36,383 nucleotides of DNA, from assembly GCA_026393535.1 (NCBI GenBank), contig JAPKZY010000017.1, positions 1-36,383 of the forward strand, in the 5' to 3' direction. Positions 24,911 to 32,652 of the stretch are shown in pieces. Below the pieces are notes generated by a model, which was not told the origin of the DNA, did not search any database, and was given only the letters and a program-made list of their open reading frames with translations. Origin of the DNA: Actinomycetota bacterium (GTDB lineage Bacteria; Actinomycetota; Acidimicrobiia; Acidimicrobiales; Ilumatobacteraceae). The position numbers and the translations under genes are program-made. Numbering within the stretch: position 1 is the first letter of the stretch; the number at the start of each line of letters is the position of its first letter.

Positions 24911-25043
24911 GCAAACCACGAAGGTCGAGCAACAAGTCGCCCACTTCAACAGCTGATACCAATTCACGTCGCAACATTTCTGCGAGTGCTTTGTCAATGA
25001 CGGCAAGCGCCTCTGTGATCACTGTTTCGTGAGTATCGATCAT
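24873..25043 (-). CDS. Small 56-residue protein of unknown function
   Basis: I recognise no family. The strongest evidence is the start: GAGGAG lies 6 bases before the ATG at 25043, one of the best ribosome sites in the window. The product is mostly helical and amphipathic. It starts MIDTHETVITEALAVIDKAL, has an acidic middle (ELVSAVEVGDLLLDL) and ends with a hydrophobic Ala/Val tail. It could be a small dimerising regulator or adaptor. A longer reading to 25145 is less likely. Its 3' end is antisense to the end of the acyltransferase gene. TACGAT at 25109-25104 may be the promoter, leaving a leader of about 50 bases. Confidence 0.55.
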   Translation of the reverse strand: MIDTHETVITEALAVIDKALAEMLRRELVSAVEVGDLLLDLRGLLTASVATTVAAV

Positions 25044-25176
25044 GTGGTGCTCCTCTCGGTATCGAACGGATTGCCCGATTTCTCGGTTCCGCTCGATATG
25101 ACCATCGTACAGTTGACGTGACCCAACAAGTGTGCACTTAGGCACCTCTGGTGCATTTCAGCCGTGACTCGTGCCA

Positions 25177-25182
25177 TAAGGT
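25177..25182 (+). promoter_or_regulatory. -10 element, leaderless start (SDR 25190)
   Basis: TAAGGT lies 7 nt before the ATG at 25190. AAGG could instead act as a weak ribosome site; either way 25190 is preferred over the in-frame GTG at 25151. Confidence 0.35.
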
Positions 25183-25189
25183 CTTATTT

Positions 25190-26005
25190 ATGAATTTTGA
25201 GGGCAAGACCACCGTAGTAACAGGCGCAGCAAACGGAATTGGTGCGGCCCTGGCGCGCCGATTCCACGCAGCAGGCGCTCGTGTAGTAGTTGCAGACCGC
25301 GATGCGAAAAATCTTGAGGCGATCGAGAAGGAACTAAATTCCATCCGACCAGACAGCGCATTCGCTGTGGTGGCAGATATCGGGACTGAAGCTGGCAACG
25401 TTGCACTGATAGCTGCAGCTCGCGCAAAGTTCGGCTTTATCGATTTGTTCTACGCAAATGCCGGCGTGGGAATGGGAACTGATCTTGAATCAACTGATGA
25501 AGAAACGTGGAATACCGCGATGGACATCAACCTGCATTCGCATAGATGGGCTGCTAAGCATCTCATTGGCGAATGGTTGGCTGCTGGTGAAGGGTATTTC
25601 TGCAGCACAGCATCTGCAGCGGGCTTATTGTCACAAATTGGAAGTGGCCCGTACAGCGTCACGAAGCACGGTGCAGTTGCCTTTGCTGAATGGCTGTCAA
25701 TCACCTACGGCGATCGCGGCGTTCGTGTGACGACGCTGTGTCCTCAAGGCGTGAACACCAACATGTTGAACCCGCCCGATGCACAAAAAGGCATCGGCAA
25801 TACAGACGGCGGCAGTGCCGTCAAAGCTTCCGGAGCCGTTCTGGAACCAGCCGAAGTGGCAGACATTGTGCACGACACCATCGTTGCCGAGAAGTTCTTG
25901 GTAATGCCGCACCCCGAAGTACATACGTACGAAAAGCGCAAAGTAGACGACCGTGACCGCTGGTTGTCTGGCATGCGACGCCTGCAAGCACGCGTCGGCG
26001 GCTGA
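25190..26005 (+). CDS. Short-chain dehydrogenase
   Basis: This 271-aa classical SDR has TGAANGIG (11-18), Asp36 after the second strand (favouring NAD over NADP), NAG at 90-92, Ser142 and Tyr155-x3-Lys159. Unlike the two HSD17B4-like SDRs it lacks the VVNDLGG motif, so its substrate is probably a free alcohol or a different lipid. It begins at the base pattern described for 25177 and ends inside a hairpin terminator, so it is probably a single-gene transcript. Divergent from the small protein gene. Confidence 0.87.
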   Translation: MNFEGKTTVVTGAANGIGAALARRFHAAGARVVVADRDAKNLEAIEKELNSIRPDSAFAVVADIGTEAGNVALIAAARAKFGFIDLFYANAGVGMGTDLESTDEETWNTAMDINLHSHRWAAKHLIGEWLAAGEGYFCSTASAAGLLSQIGSGPYSVTKHGAVAFAEWLSITYGDRGVRVTTLCPQGVNTNMLNPPDAQKGIGNTDGGSAVKASGAVLEPAEVADIVHDTIVAEKFLVMPHPEVHTYEKRKVDDRDRWLSGMRRLQARVGG

Positions 26006-26015
26006 TAATTCAGCC
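26000..26015 (+). terminator. Rho-independent terminator after SDR
   Basis: GGCTGA and TCAGCC form a 6-bp stem around TAAT, overlapping the SDR stop. A T-rich stretch (ATTCTGTTGTTCT) follows. Its T-richness is moderate, so strength is uncertain. Confidence 0.5.
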
Positions 26016-26027
26016 ATTCTGTTGTTC

Positions 26028-26033
26028 TAGGGT
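26028..26033 (+). promoter_or_regulatory. -10 element, leaderless start (26040)
   Basis: TAGGGT lies 6 nt before the ATG at 26040, just after the SDR terminator. Confidence 0.4.
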
Positions 26034-26039
26034 TTTGAC

Positions 26040-27065
26040 ATGGCAGTACGACTAGACCCAGCAGATGAATACATGCACGAACTCGGCCCAGAGTCGAACT
26101 TCAACGAGAGCATGTACATCAATTGTTTCGACCCAACAACACAAGTGGGCGGATGGTTTCGCATGGGCAACCGTGCAAACGAGGGTTATGCAGAAATGAC
26201 CATCTGTATCTATTTGCCAAATGGTCGTGTTGGTTTCATGTTCAAACGCCCAAACATTGACAACAACGATGCTCTTGACGCTGGTGGTCTCACGTGGACC
26301 ATGGTGAAGCCGTTTGAAGAATTGCGCATTGACTATGTCGGCAAAGTTGTTGTGCTGGATGATCCACATGACATGGCAGATCCAAAAAAAGCATTTGCCA
26401 ACAATCCGTTTGCAGAGTGTGAAGCGCACATCACGTTCACAGGTCAGGGCAAGCCAAGTATGTTTGGCGGCGAGCCAGATGTGCCACATGAAACACCTGG
26501 CGAAGAATTCGCTAAAGGCCACTACGAACAACTTGTTACAGCAACCGGTTCTATTCGGGTGGGTGATGAAGAATTCGCCATCAACGGTTTCGGATTGCGT
26601 GACCATTCATGGGGTCCACGCTTCTGGCAAGCACCGTGGTACTACCGCTGGCTCACTGCAAACTTCGGAGAAAACCTCGGCTTCATGGCTAGTCGTGTTG
26701 CAAAGAAAGATGCAGCAGGTTCTCGCGGTGGATTCGTATGGGACAACGGACAAATTCACTTGTGCGACGACGTACAAATTTCAACAGTCACAGTTGGTGA
26801 AGACAATTACCACGACACGGTGACTGGCGTCATTAAGTCCTCAAAGTCGAACAAAGAGTGGAACTTCGAAGGCGAAGTCACCAGCCTTATTCCCCTGCGT
26901 AATCGACGTCAAGACCCCGATGGCAATTGGTTAATGACCCGTATTAGCGAGGGCATGACCAAGTGGCGTATCACTTCTGGGGAACATGAAGGCGCAACTG
27001 GCTTTGGCATGTCGGAATATCTCGACCAAATTATCGACGATGCACCCGTAGGTATTGCCGAGTAG
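26040..27065 (+). CDS. RDHSWG-motif beta-sheet protein (DUF7064/AttH-like)
   Basis: This 341-aa protein has no signal peptide and is rich in beta strands and aromatic residues. The hallmark is GFGLRDHSWGPRFW (residues 184-197; Arg187, Asp188, His189, Trp191), which I associate with the lipocalin-like AttH/CrtC-type families labelled DUF7064/DUF7065. These are often encoded near lipid and steroid catabolism genes in actinobacteria. A second conserved block near the start (EYMHELGPESNFNESMY) fits the same family. No catalytic mechanism is established that I can name. It may bind or modify a hydrophobic substrate. The family assignment is from memory. Confidence 0.75.
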   Translation: MAVRLDPADEYMHELGPESNFNESMYINCFDPTTQVGGWFRMGNRANEGYAEMTICIYLPNGRVGFMFKRPNIDNNDALDAGGLTWTMVKPFEELRIDYVGKVVVLDDPHDMADPKKAFANNPFAECEAHITFTGQGKPSMFGGEPDVPHETPGEEFAKGHYEQLVTATGSIRVGDEEFAINGFGLRDHSWGPRFWQAPWYYRWLTANFGENLGFMASRVAKKDAAGSRGGFVWDNGQIHLCDDVQISTVTVGEDNYHDTVTGVIKSSKSNKEWNFEGEVTSLIPLRNRRQDPDGNWLMTRISEGMTKWRITSGEHEGATGFGMSEYLDQIIDDAPVGIAE

Positions 27066-27102
27066 CAACTCGCTACCCATAATCGTTGACACATTAGGTG
27101 GG

Positions 27103-27108
27103 TACTGT
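27103..27108 (+). promoter_or_regulatory. -10 element, leaderless start (RCC1 protein)
   Basis: TACTGT lies 6 nt before the ATG at 27115 and sets that start over the in-frame codon at 27055, which overlaps the upstream gene. A TTGACA at 27086 is too close (11 bases) to be its -35. Confidence 0.4.
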
Positions 27109-27114
27109 GCGGAT

Positions 27115-30100
27115 ATGCGCATTCCCCGTTTAGTTCTAGCTCTTCTTCTTGTCGGCACACCTGTTGCTGCCGTGGTTGCGACATCGTCAGTTGCCTTGGC
27201 AGATCCGTTCACATATTCAAGTGTCGATATCGGCAACTCTGCTGTGTGTGCCGTGACAACAGACGGACAAGGACTGTGCTGGGGAAACAATCGCGACCAA
27301 TACCTCATTGCTTCATCGACTGAACTCAACGTAACTACTCCCACAAAAGTGCCACTGCCGAACAATGATCGATTCATCACGCTCGATGGTGGAGCCAATC
27401 GCACGTGGTGTGGATTAGCTGTGTCCGGAAAGGTGTACTGCTGGGGCGATCACCACATCGGAAGTTATTTCACCACTACTTCTCGCACACCTGTTGCTGT
27501 TGAATTTCCGCACGCAATGACAATCACGGAAGTGCATAGCGGCTACAGCAATGGTTGCGCATTGAACACAGCCGGTGAACTCTGGTGTTGGGGAGACATT
27601 CTTGAATCCGGAAGCGGACAAACAGAACCAATTCGAACACCAGTGAAAGTCGCAATTCCTAATGGCGAGCGTGTGGTCAATTTTGATAATGGCGGTGCTT
27701 CATGCGCTGTTACTGATCTCGGAAATATCTATTGCTGGGGTCATTCGAACGGTGAGGGTCAATTAGGTATCGGATACGTCAATAATTTTGCGTATGCAGT
27801 GTCGGTCACCCCGCTCAAAGTTCTGACACCTACTGGTGTTCAGTTCGCTTCGGTTACAACAGGACTAGAACACTCATGTGCTCTGTCAACAACAGGAACC
27901 GGATATTGCTGGGGAGACAACTACGCGGGTCTCTACGGAAATGACTCCTACGCCGATAGTTGGGTGCCCACACCAATGATCGTGCCTAACGATGAAAGAC
28001 TTATCCATGTTTCAACTGGCTGGTATCACACGTGTGTTCTCACTGTCTCGGGAAAAACCTGGTGCATGGGTAGGGGCGATTTTGGTGAATTAGGCACCGG
28101 CACCACACTTGGCGGCAAAACATACCGCACTCCCTTAGTCCCTTCAGGCACTCAATTCACCGCTATTAGCGCAGCACTGGGCACCACATGTGGAATAGAC
28201 CAACTTGACAAAGTCTGGTGTTGGGGCGGGCTGAACTGGGGAACAAACGGAAATGGGAAACTTGAAGCTTCGTTCTCTCCTGCTGTCATCTCACCCGTCG
28301 GCACTCCAACTGTCTCTCTTGGTTCCACCATAAATATTGATGCAGAAACTGCCACCGTTCGCGGCACAGTGAATGCGAACGGATTTGCCACGCGAATGAC
28401 AGTGGAATATTCAACGTCGGCAACATTCACTTCTTCGACCAGCGTCTCTGTCTTCACAGTGTTGCACGACGGCAATTACTCTTCAGTCGCTATTCCCACG
28501 GACCTCATTGCACTCGCGCCACGTACTACCTTTTACACACGGATGACTGCGACCAATACATTTGGCTCAACGGTCAGCAATATCGTTTCCTTCACCACCC
28601 TTGGCACCGAACCAGCTGTCTCTGATCTGAGTATTTCCGACATCACTGGCAACGAAGCAAACATTTCGGTTTCCGTGAACCCTGGCCGGTTATCCACCGC
28701 ATCAGTTCTTGAATATTCGACCGACAACATGTTCATCACCCGTGTCACCACAGTTTCACTCGGTTCGACCAGAGGATCCGATACTCAGACTCTCAGCACA
28801 TCGCTCTCCCACCTTCATGCCCGCACTACGTATTTCACACGAGTGACTTCTACCAACCAACTGGGAAGTACTACGTCAGGTACTCAATCATTCACCACCA
28901 TCGGAGACCTTCCCCGCGCGGCACTTTCTTCAGTCGAGAGTTCACTCACGACAGTTTCTGCAAGCGTCACCACCAATACCGGACTTTTGTCAGGAACGGT
29001 GTACCTAGAAGCGTCAACCAATCGCAGCTTTGAAGATTCAGCTTCCTCCACTGTCAGCACTTTTGTTAGCGGCGGCCCCACCCGGCATTCACTAACGGTC
29101 TCTGGGCTGACTAATCGCACTGATTACTTCATTCGCGTGACAGCGACTAATGAGCTCGGGTCATTCACTACTGCAATACAAAGTGTGCGAACAACTGGTG
29201 GAATTCCAGTAATTAGTGATGTCACAATCACGCCGTCAACCAGCACTGCTTCATTATCCGCCTCAATCGACACCACAGGCCTCGACACTTTTGTTACTGC
29301 TGAAATTTCCACACATCTGGACTTGTCAGATGCAACAGAGTATTTCTTGTATTCAGGAACCAGCAGCGGTGAGTACAAAGCCACTCTCAAGAATCTTGTT
29401 CCACGAGTCACCTATTTCCTTCGAGTGACTGCCACTAATGATTCCGGCACCGTACTGAGTGCGCTCAAAACATTCTCAGCAGTCACACCCTTTGGCGTTG
29501 TCATCAATGATGACGACGAATCTGCTCAGTCACCAGGCGTGGTGCTGTCATTCACGACACCAGTCCGAACATCTGCAATTCGCATCTCCAATTACGCAGA
29601 TTTCTCGCATGCACGCGTCATTCCCACCGCAACACAAGTTGCTTGGCAATTGCTCGGACCCACAGGATCACGTTCCACGCGCACCGTATGGGTACAGTTC
29701 ATCTCGGCCGAAGGAACTGTGACCCAATATTCGGACTCCATTGACGTCGTTACGGATGAGCCAGGGCCCACACCATCAACAACAACAACAACAACGACTA
29801 CAACAACAGCACCAACAACCAGTACGACCTCTACAACAACCACAGTTCCTGACATAACCGTGGCTCGTAGTTTCTCTGCGAGTCAGCCGGTTGTCGTTAC
29901 TACTTCGTCTGCACCAGTTCGTAGCGCGACCGTGATGGCGCAACAGACACAGTCGAACATTGTACGAATTCAAACCAAGATTGGTCAGAAGATTTCGACA
30001 CGCACTGTCGTTGCTACGAAACTTGGTAAGTACGTCATCGTCTTTCCTAAGGGAATCACGTCAATAAACGTTCGTTTCGTTAGCAAGTCCGGTTCGGTAT

Positions 30101-30129
30101 CTGCCTGGTCACGCATCGCGGCGCCCTAA
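27115..30129 (+). CDS. Secreted RCC1-repeat / FN3-like surface protein
   Basis: This 1004-aa exported protein starts with a Sec signal peptide (MRIPR, a hydrophobic core, then ALA before DPF). Residues of about 30-390 hold seven RCC1-type blades, each with the strict pattern Cys-x9-Cys-[Trp/Met]-Gly, so seven likely disulfides. Residues of about 395-788 form four FN3-like repeats of about 98 residues, each with a [F/L]xRxTxTN[E/Q/T/D]xG strand. A further beta domain follows. Then comes an almost pure Thr/Ser linker (about 888-915) and a C-terminal domain of about 90 residues. There is no LPXTG or C-terminal membrane helix, so it is secreted or held at the surface by its last domain. The role is probably adhesion or recognition. 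Confidence 0.85.
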   Translation: MRIPRLVLALLLVGTPVAAVVATSSVALADPFTYSSVDIGNSAVCAVTTDGQGLCWGNNRDQYLIASSTELNVTTPTKVPLPNNDRFITLDGGANRTWCGLAVSGKVYCWGDHHIGSYFTTTSRTPVAVEFPHAMTITEVHSGYSNGCALNTAGELWCWGDILESGSGQTEPIRTPVKVAIPNGERVVNFDNGGASCAVTDLGNIYCWGHSNGEGQLGIGYVNNFAYAVSVTPLKVLTPTGVQFASVTTGLEHSCALSTTGTGYCWGDNYAGLYGNDSYADSWVPTPMIVPNDERLIHVSTGWYHTCVLTVSGKTWCMGRGDFGELGTGTTLGGKTYRTPLVPSGTQFTAISAALGTTCGIDQLDKVWCWGGLNWGTNGNGKLEASFSPAVISPVGTPTVSLGSTINIDAETATVRGTVNANGFATRMTVEYSTSATFTSSTSVSVFTVLHDGNYSSVAIPTDLIALAPRTTFYTRMTATNTFGSTVSNIVSFTTLGTEPAVSDLSISDITGNEANISVSVNPGRLSTASVLEYSTDNMFITRVTTVSLGSTRGSDTQTLSTSLSHLHARTTYFTRVTSTNQLGSTTSGTQSFTTIGDLPRAALSSVESSLTTVSASVTTNTGLLSGTVYLEASTNRSFEDSASSTVSTFVSGGPTRHSLTVSGLTNRTDYFIRVTATNELGSFTTAIQSVRTTGGIPVISDVTITPSTSTASLSASIDTTGLDTFVTAEISTHLDLSDATEYFLYSGTSSGEYKATLKNLVPRVTYFLRVTATNDSGTVLSALKTFSAVTPFGVVINDDDESAQSPGVVLSFTTPVRTSAIRISNYADFSHARVIPTATQVAWQLLGPTGSRSTRTVWVQFISAEGTVTQYSDSIDVVTDEPGPTPSTTTTTTTTTTAPTTSTTSTTTTVPDITVARSFSASQPVVVTTSSAPVRSATVMAQQTQSNIVRIQTKIGQKISTRTVVATKLGKYVIVFPKGITSINVRFVSKSGSVSAWSRIAAP
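29778..29860 (+). repeat. Threonine-codon (ACA/ACC/ACG/ACT) microsatellite-like tract
   Basis: The bases are mostly ACA, ACG and ACT triplets encoding the Thr/Ser/Pro linker of the RCC1 protein. Triplet slippage here would change linker length without breaking the frame. Confidence 0.7.
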
Positions 30130-30142
30130 CTGTCTCTTAAGG

Positions 30143-30874
30143 TCAGTTGTTAGCAGTGCGATTCAGGAACTGTCCTGCAACATCGGCACTGCCAATCACT
30201 TCAAGCGACGGCATCGGAATTCTTCGCCATAAGCCAAGCAACAGCGACGACGCTGAACCGCGGATTGCACAGTCCCCCTTGGCGTGTTCCCGTGTCACAA
30301 CAACATCTGATGTGCCAGTCGGAACAATCAACCATTCACCGTCTACATCGGTGCAATGAATATGCACAGAACCAGCGAGAGGGCCTTCCTCTTCACGCAT
30401 GTTGCTCTTCACCATCACATGCACGAACTCATCAATTCCATCACTCGCTAGCGAGGCATCAATTTCTGCGGTAATCCCAGCTGCGTAGTGCGCATCCCAT
30501 GCATGCACAGCAGTCTCGTGTGCCATACGACGAATTACCCACTCAACATCCTGAATGCCGGCCCATGTCCAGCATGAATGCGCAGGATCATTAGAAGACA
30601 GCACCCGGATCAGTTCATCAAGTCCGGCGCGGTATTCAGTCAGCAAATCTTTGTCAGCAGGCTTTGAACGTGGCACGTAGTCATCAGGATTCATGAGGTG
30701 ACTCTTCACGATGAATGTCCATGAGTAATGCACTTCAATCATGTGCCACACCAAGTCTGCGCCCACCCAGGGTTCACACGATGCGATTGATGCACTCATT
30801 GCCGTCGTTATGGAATCAGCAAACGCGTCACCCTCGCGTCGCAAGATCGCGAGGTATTCAACAGTGGTCAGCAT
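30143..30874 (-). CDS. Maleylpyruvate isomerase-like mycothiol-dependent (DinB-fold) protein
   Basis: This 243-aa protein of the MDMPI/TIGR03083 family has an N-terminal four-helix DinB-like metal domain and a C-terminal alpha/beta domain. Probable metal ligands are His44 (LVWHMIEVH), Glu120 and His124 (AHETAVHAWD). Members use mycothiol as cofactor, which agrees with the Mca-type enzyme at the window end. The exact isomerase or transferase reaction is unknown. It lies 16 bases after the F420-type oxidoreductase and probably shares its transcript. It converges on the RCC1 gene with a gap of 13 bases. Confidence 0.85.
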   Translation of the reverse strand: MLTTVEYLAILRREGDAFADSITTAMSASIASCEPWVGADLVWHMIEVHYSWTFIVKSHLMNPDDYVPRSKPADKDLLTEYRAGLDELIRVLSSNDPAHSCWTWAGIQDVEWVIRRMAHETAVHAWDAHYAAGITAEIDASLASDGIDEFVHVMVKSNMREEEGPLAGSVHIHCTDVDGEWLIVPTGTSDVVVTREHAKGDCAIRGSASSLLLGLWRRIPMPSLEVIGSADVAGQFLNRTANN

Positions 30875-30890
30875 GATTCAGCGAGCTGAA

Positions 30891-31781
30891 TTAGATCGCA
30901 CGAGTGGCGTCAGCCAGTTCTTGCCATTGCTTCATCGGCAACGTACCAGGGGCATCAGTAAGTACTTGCACACACACATGGTCTGCACCGGAATCAAGAT
31001 GGGCCTTAATGCGAGCTATAATTTGCTCGGTTGTCCCCCATGCAACGATTGCATCAACAACGCGGTCTTCTTGATTTGTCACTTCGTCTGCGGTGAAACC
31101 CAAACGCACAAGGTTGTTTACATAGTTCGGCAAACGTGTATAAGTTTTCATGTGTTGGCGAGCAATAGCGCGGGCTTTCGTGGGGTCTGTTTCAAAGACT
31201 ACGGCTTGTTCTGGTGCCAGTAATGCATCAGCACCCATGACGCCACGCGCCATTGCTGTGTGTTCAACAGGAATGAAATATGGGTGCGCCCCGGCGCAAC
31301 GTTCTGCGGCAAGTTTCAACATCTTTGGCCCAAGCGCAGCAAGAACGCGTTGTGGCGGAGTGCTGGGTGCTGGCGAGAAGAAAATGCCAGCGTCCATGAC
31401 ATCGAGATATTCAACCATTGTGGAATATGGCTTGTCGTAGTTACCTTTGTGCGCGCCATTGACCATCGGAGCATGACTGACACCCATTCCCAACAAGAAA
31501 CGATCCGGGAATGCTTCGGTAACAGTCTTCCAACCGGCTTGCATTGTTTGCGCTGTACGAGCGTGGATGCTTGCAATTCCAGTAGCCAAAATCATTTTCT
31601 TAGTTGCGGACAACAAGAGCGATGTTGATGCAAATGGTTCGCGCAATACAGCTTCGGGAACCCACACAGTTCCGAAACCCATAGTTTCTAGTTGTGCAAT
31701 TGCTTCCTGCGCTTTCGCCATTGGTTGCAGGTCAAGTTCTGCAGTCCATAGTCCGACGCGTCCGAGATTGATTGTGCTCAT
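30891..31781 (-). CDS. LLM-class F420-dependent oxidoreductase
   Basis: This 296-aa luciferase-like protein probably uses F420. Typical stretches are GFGTVWVPEAVLREPFAS, ATGIASIHARTAQT and FPDRFLLGMGVSHAPMV. It resembles the TIGR03620-like subgroup and is clearly different from the gene at 11461. I start at 31781: TAGCGT lies 7 nt upstream, while the alternative at 31835 would overlap the Nudix gene's end. It is followed by the mycothiol-dependent protein in the same direction. Substrate unknown. Confidence 0.87.
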   Translation of the reverse strand: MSTINLGRVGLWTAELDLQPMAKAQEAIAQLETMGFGTVWVPEAVLREPFASTSLLLSATKKMILATGIASIHARTAQTMQAGWKTVTEAFPDRFLLGMGVSHAPMVNGAHKGNYDKPYSTMVEYLDVMDAGIFFSPAPSTPPQRVLAALGPKMLKLAAERCAGAHPYFIPVEHTAMARGVMGADALLAPEQAVVFETDPTKARAIARQHMKTYTRLPNYVNNLVRLGFTADEVTNQEDRVVDAIVAWGTTEQIIARIKAHLDSGADHVCVQVLTDAPGTLPMKQWQELADATRAI

Positions 31782-31788
31782 GACTAGA

Positions 31789-31794
31789 ACGCTA
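31789..31794 (-). promoter_or_regulatory. -10 element, leaderless start (F420 oxidoreductase)
   Basis: TAGCGT on the minus strand lies 7 nt before the ATG at 31781, in the 35-base gap after the Nudix gene. Confidence 0.37.
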
Positions 31795-31816
31795 GAGGAT
31801 TCCTCTGTCGGAATCG

Positions 31817-32608
31817 TTAGCGCTGCAACAGCCAATCATCAATTAGTCGGCGTGCAATAGAGATAGAACCAGGAATCATGGGCAATTCGTCCCTGCTGTA
31901 CCAATTGGCGTCTGCAATTTCAGTCGTGTCACAGACAATGTCGCCCGAGACATAACTCGCACGGAATCCCAACATCAGCGAATTCGGGAACGGCCACGGC
32001 TGGCTAGCAACGTATTCAATGTTGTTGACAACGATGCCCACTTCTTCTTCGACTTCACGGGCAACTGCTTGTTCAAGATTTTCCCCTGGTTCAACAAACC
32101 CAGCGAGACACGAATACAGCGGCATGGGGAAATTGGTACCGCGTGCAAGCAGTGCTTGTTGGTCATCACCATCACCACGCGTCACGAGCGTGATGATTGC
32201 GGGAGACAGTCGAGGAAACTGCATCAGTGAACATGCAGGACAGCGAAATGCTCGCTCGTTATGTGCAAGCTCTGTCGGCTCGCCGCATCGACCGCAAAAA
32301 CGATGTGTGCGCGCCCACTCGATGAGTTGTACTGCGCGGCCAGCTACTGCCCATTCGGTATTGCTGACTCGTGCGAACAAGGAATACAGATCCGTCTCGG
32401 CGCCGTACCCAGGGTCTTCACCATGTGGCACGTCAATTCCCCAACAGGCAACGTCTCCGTGCATACCCAGAAAGTGACTTGTCCATGACTTCTCGGCTGG
32501 TCGATCATCAATGAACACCTTCGTGCCGACCACATGGATATAGCGATGTTCGACAACCGAATCGGCAGGAATTAGAGAAGGGCGGAAGGAGGAATCATGC
32601 TGGCTCAT
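31817..32608 (-). CDS. nudC: NAD(H) pyrophosphatase, Nudix family
   Basis: This 263-aa hydrolase cleaves NADH or NAD to NMN(H) and AMP; relatives also remove NAD caps from RNA. Zinc ligands are Cys105, Cys108, Cys123 and Cys126. The Nudix box (Gly170 onward, GFVEPGENLEQAVAREVEEEVGI split over two turns) and the NudC signature SQPWPFPNS (about 202-210) are all present. Start at 32608; extending to 32659 would overlap the divergent thiolase. TACCGT lies 9 nt before the ATG, so the mRNA may be nearly leaderless. Confidence 0.93.
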   Translation of the reverse strand: MSQHDSSFRPSLIPADSVVEHRYIHVVGTKVFIDDRPAEKSWTSHFLGMHGDVACWGIDVPHGEDPGYGAETDLYSLFARVSNTEWAVAGRAVQLIEWARTHRFCGRCGEPTELAHNERAFRCPACSLMQFPRLSPAIITLVTRGDGDDQQALLARGTNFPMPLYSCLAGFVEPGENLEQAVAREVEEEVGIVVNNIEYVASQPWPFPNSLMLGFRASYVSGDIVCDTTEIADANWYSRDELPMIPGSISIARRLIDDWLLQR

Positions 32609-32640
32609 TGCCCACTGACGGTAGTGCGTTTGGTGCTGTC

Positions 32641-32646
32641 TAGGAT
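32641..32646 (+). promoter_or_regulatory. -10 element, leaderless start (thiolase)
   Basis: TAGGAT lies 6 nt before the ATG at 32653. AGGA could instead be read as a short ribosome site, so the assignment is open. Confidence 0.35.
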
Positions 32647-32652
32647 AAGTAA

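Noticed and set aside
26052-26606. 184-codon open frame antisense to the RDHSWG-motif gene
   Set aside because: Cys/Trp/His-rich shadow translation of a conserved gene on the other strand.
27086-27091. TTGACA as -35 of the RCC1 gene
   Set aside because: Only 11 bases separate it from TACTGT, too short for a sigma-70 promoter.
29592-29855. Poly-valine antisense frame over the threonine tract
   Set aside because: Product of the triplet repeat read backwards, no start signal.
29778-29860. Possible phase-variation repeat
   Set aside because: Units are triplets, so slippage would not switch the frame; only linker length could vary.
30125-30160. Hairpin between RCC1 and MDMPI-like genes
   Set aside because: AACTG/CAGTT gives only 5 pairs with a loop of 11 bases and no T-tract.
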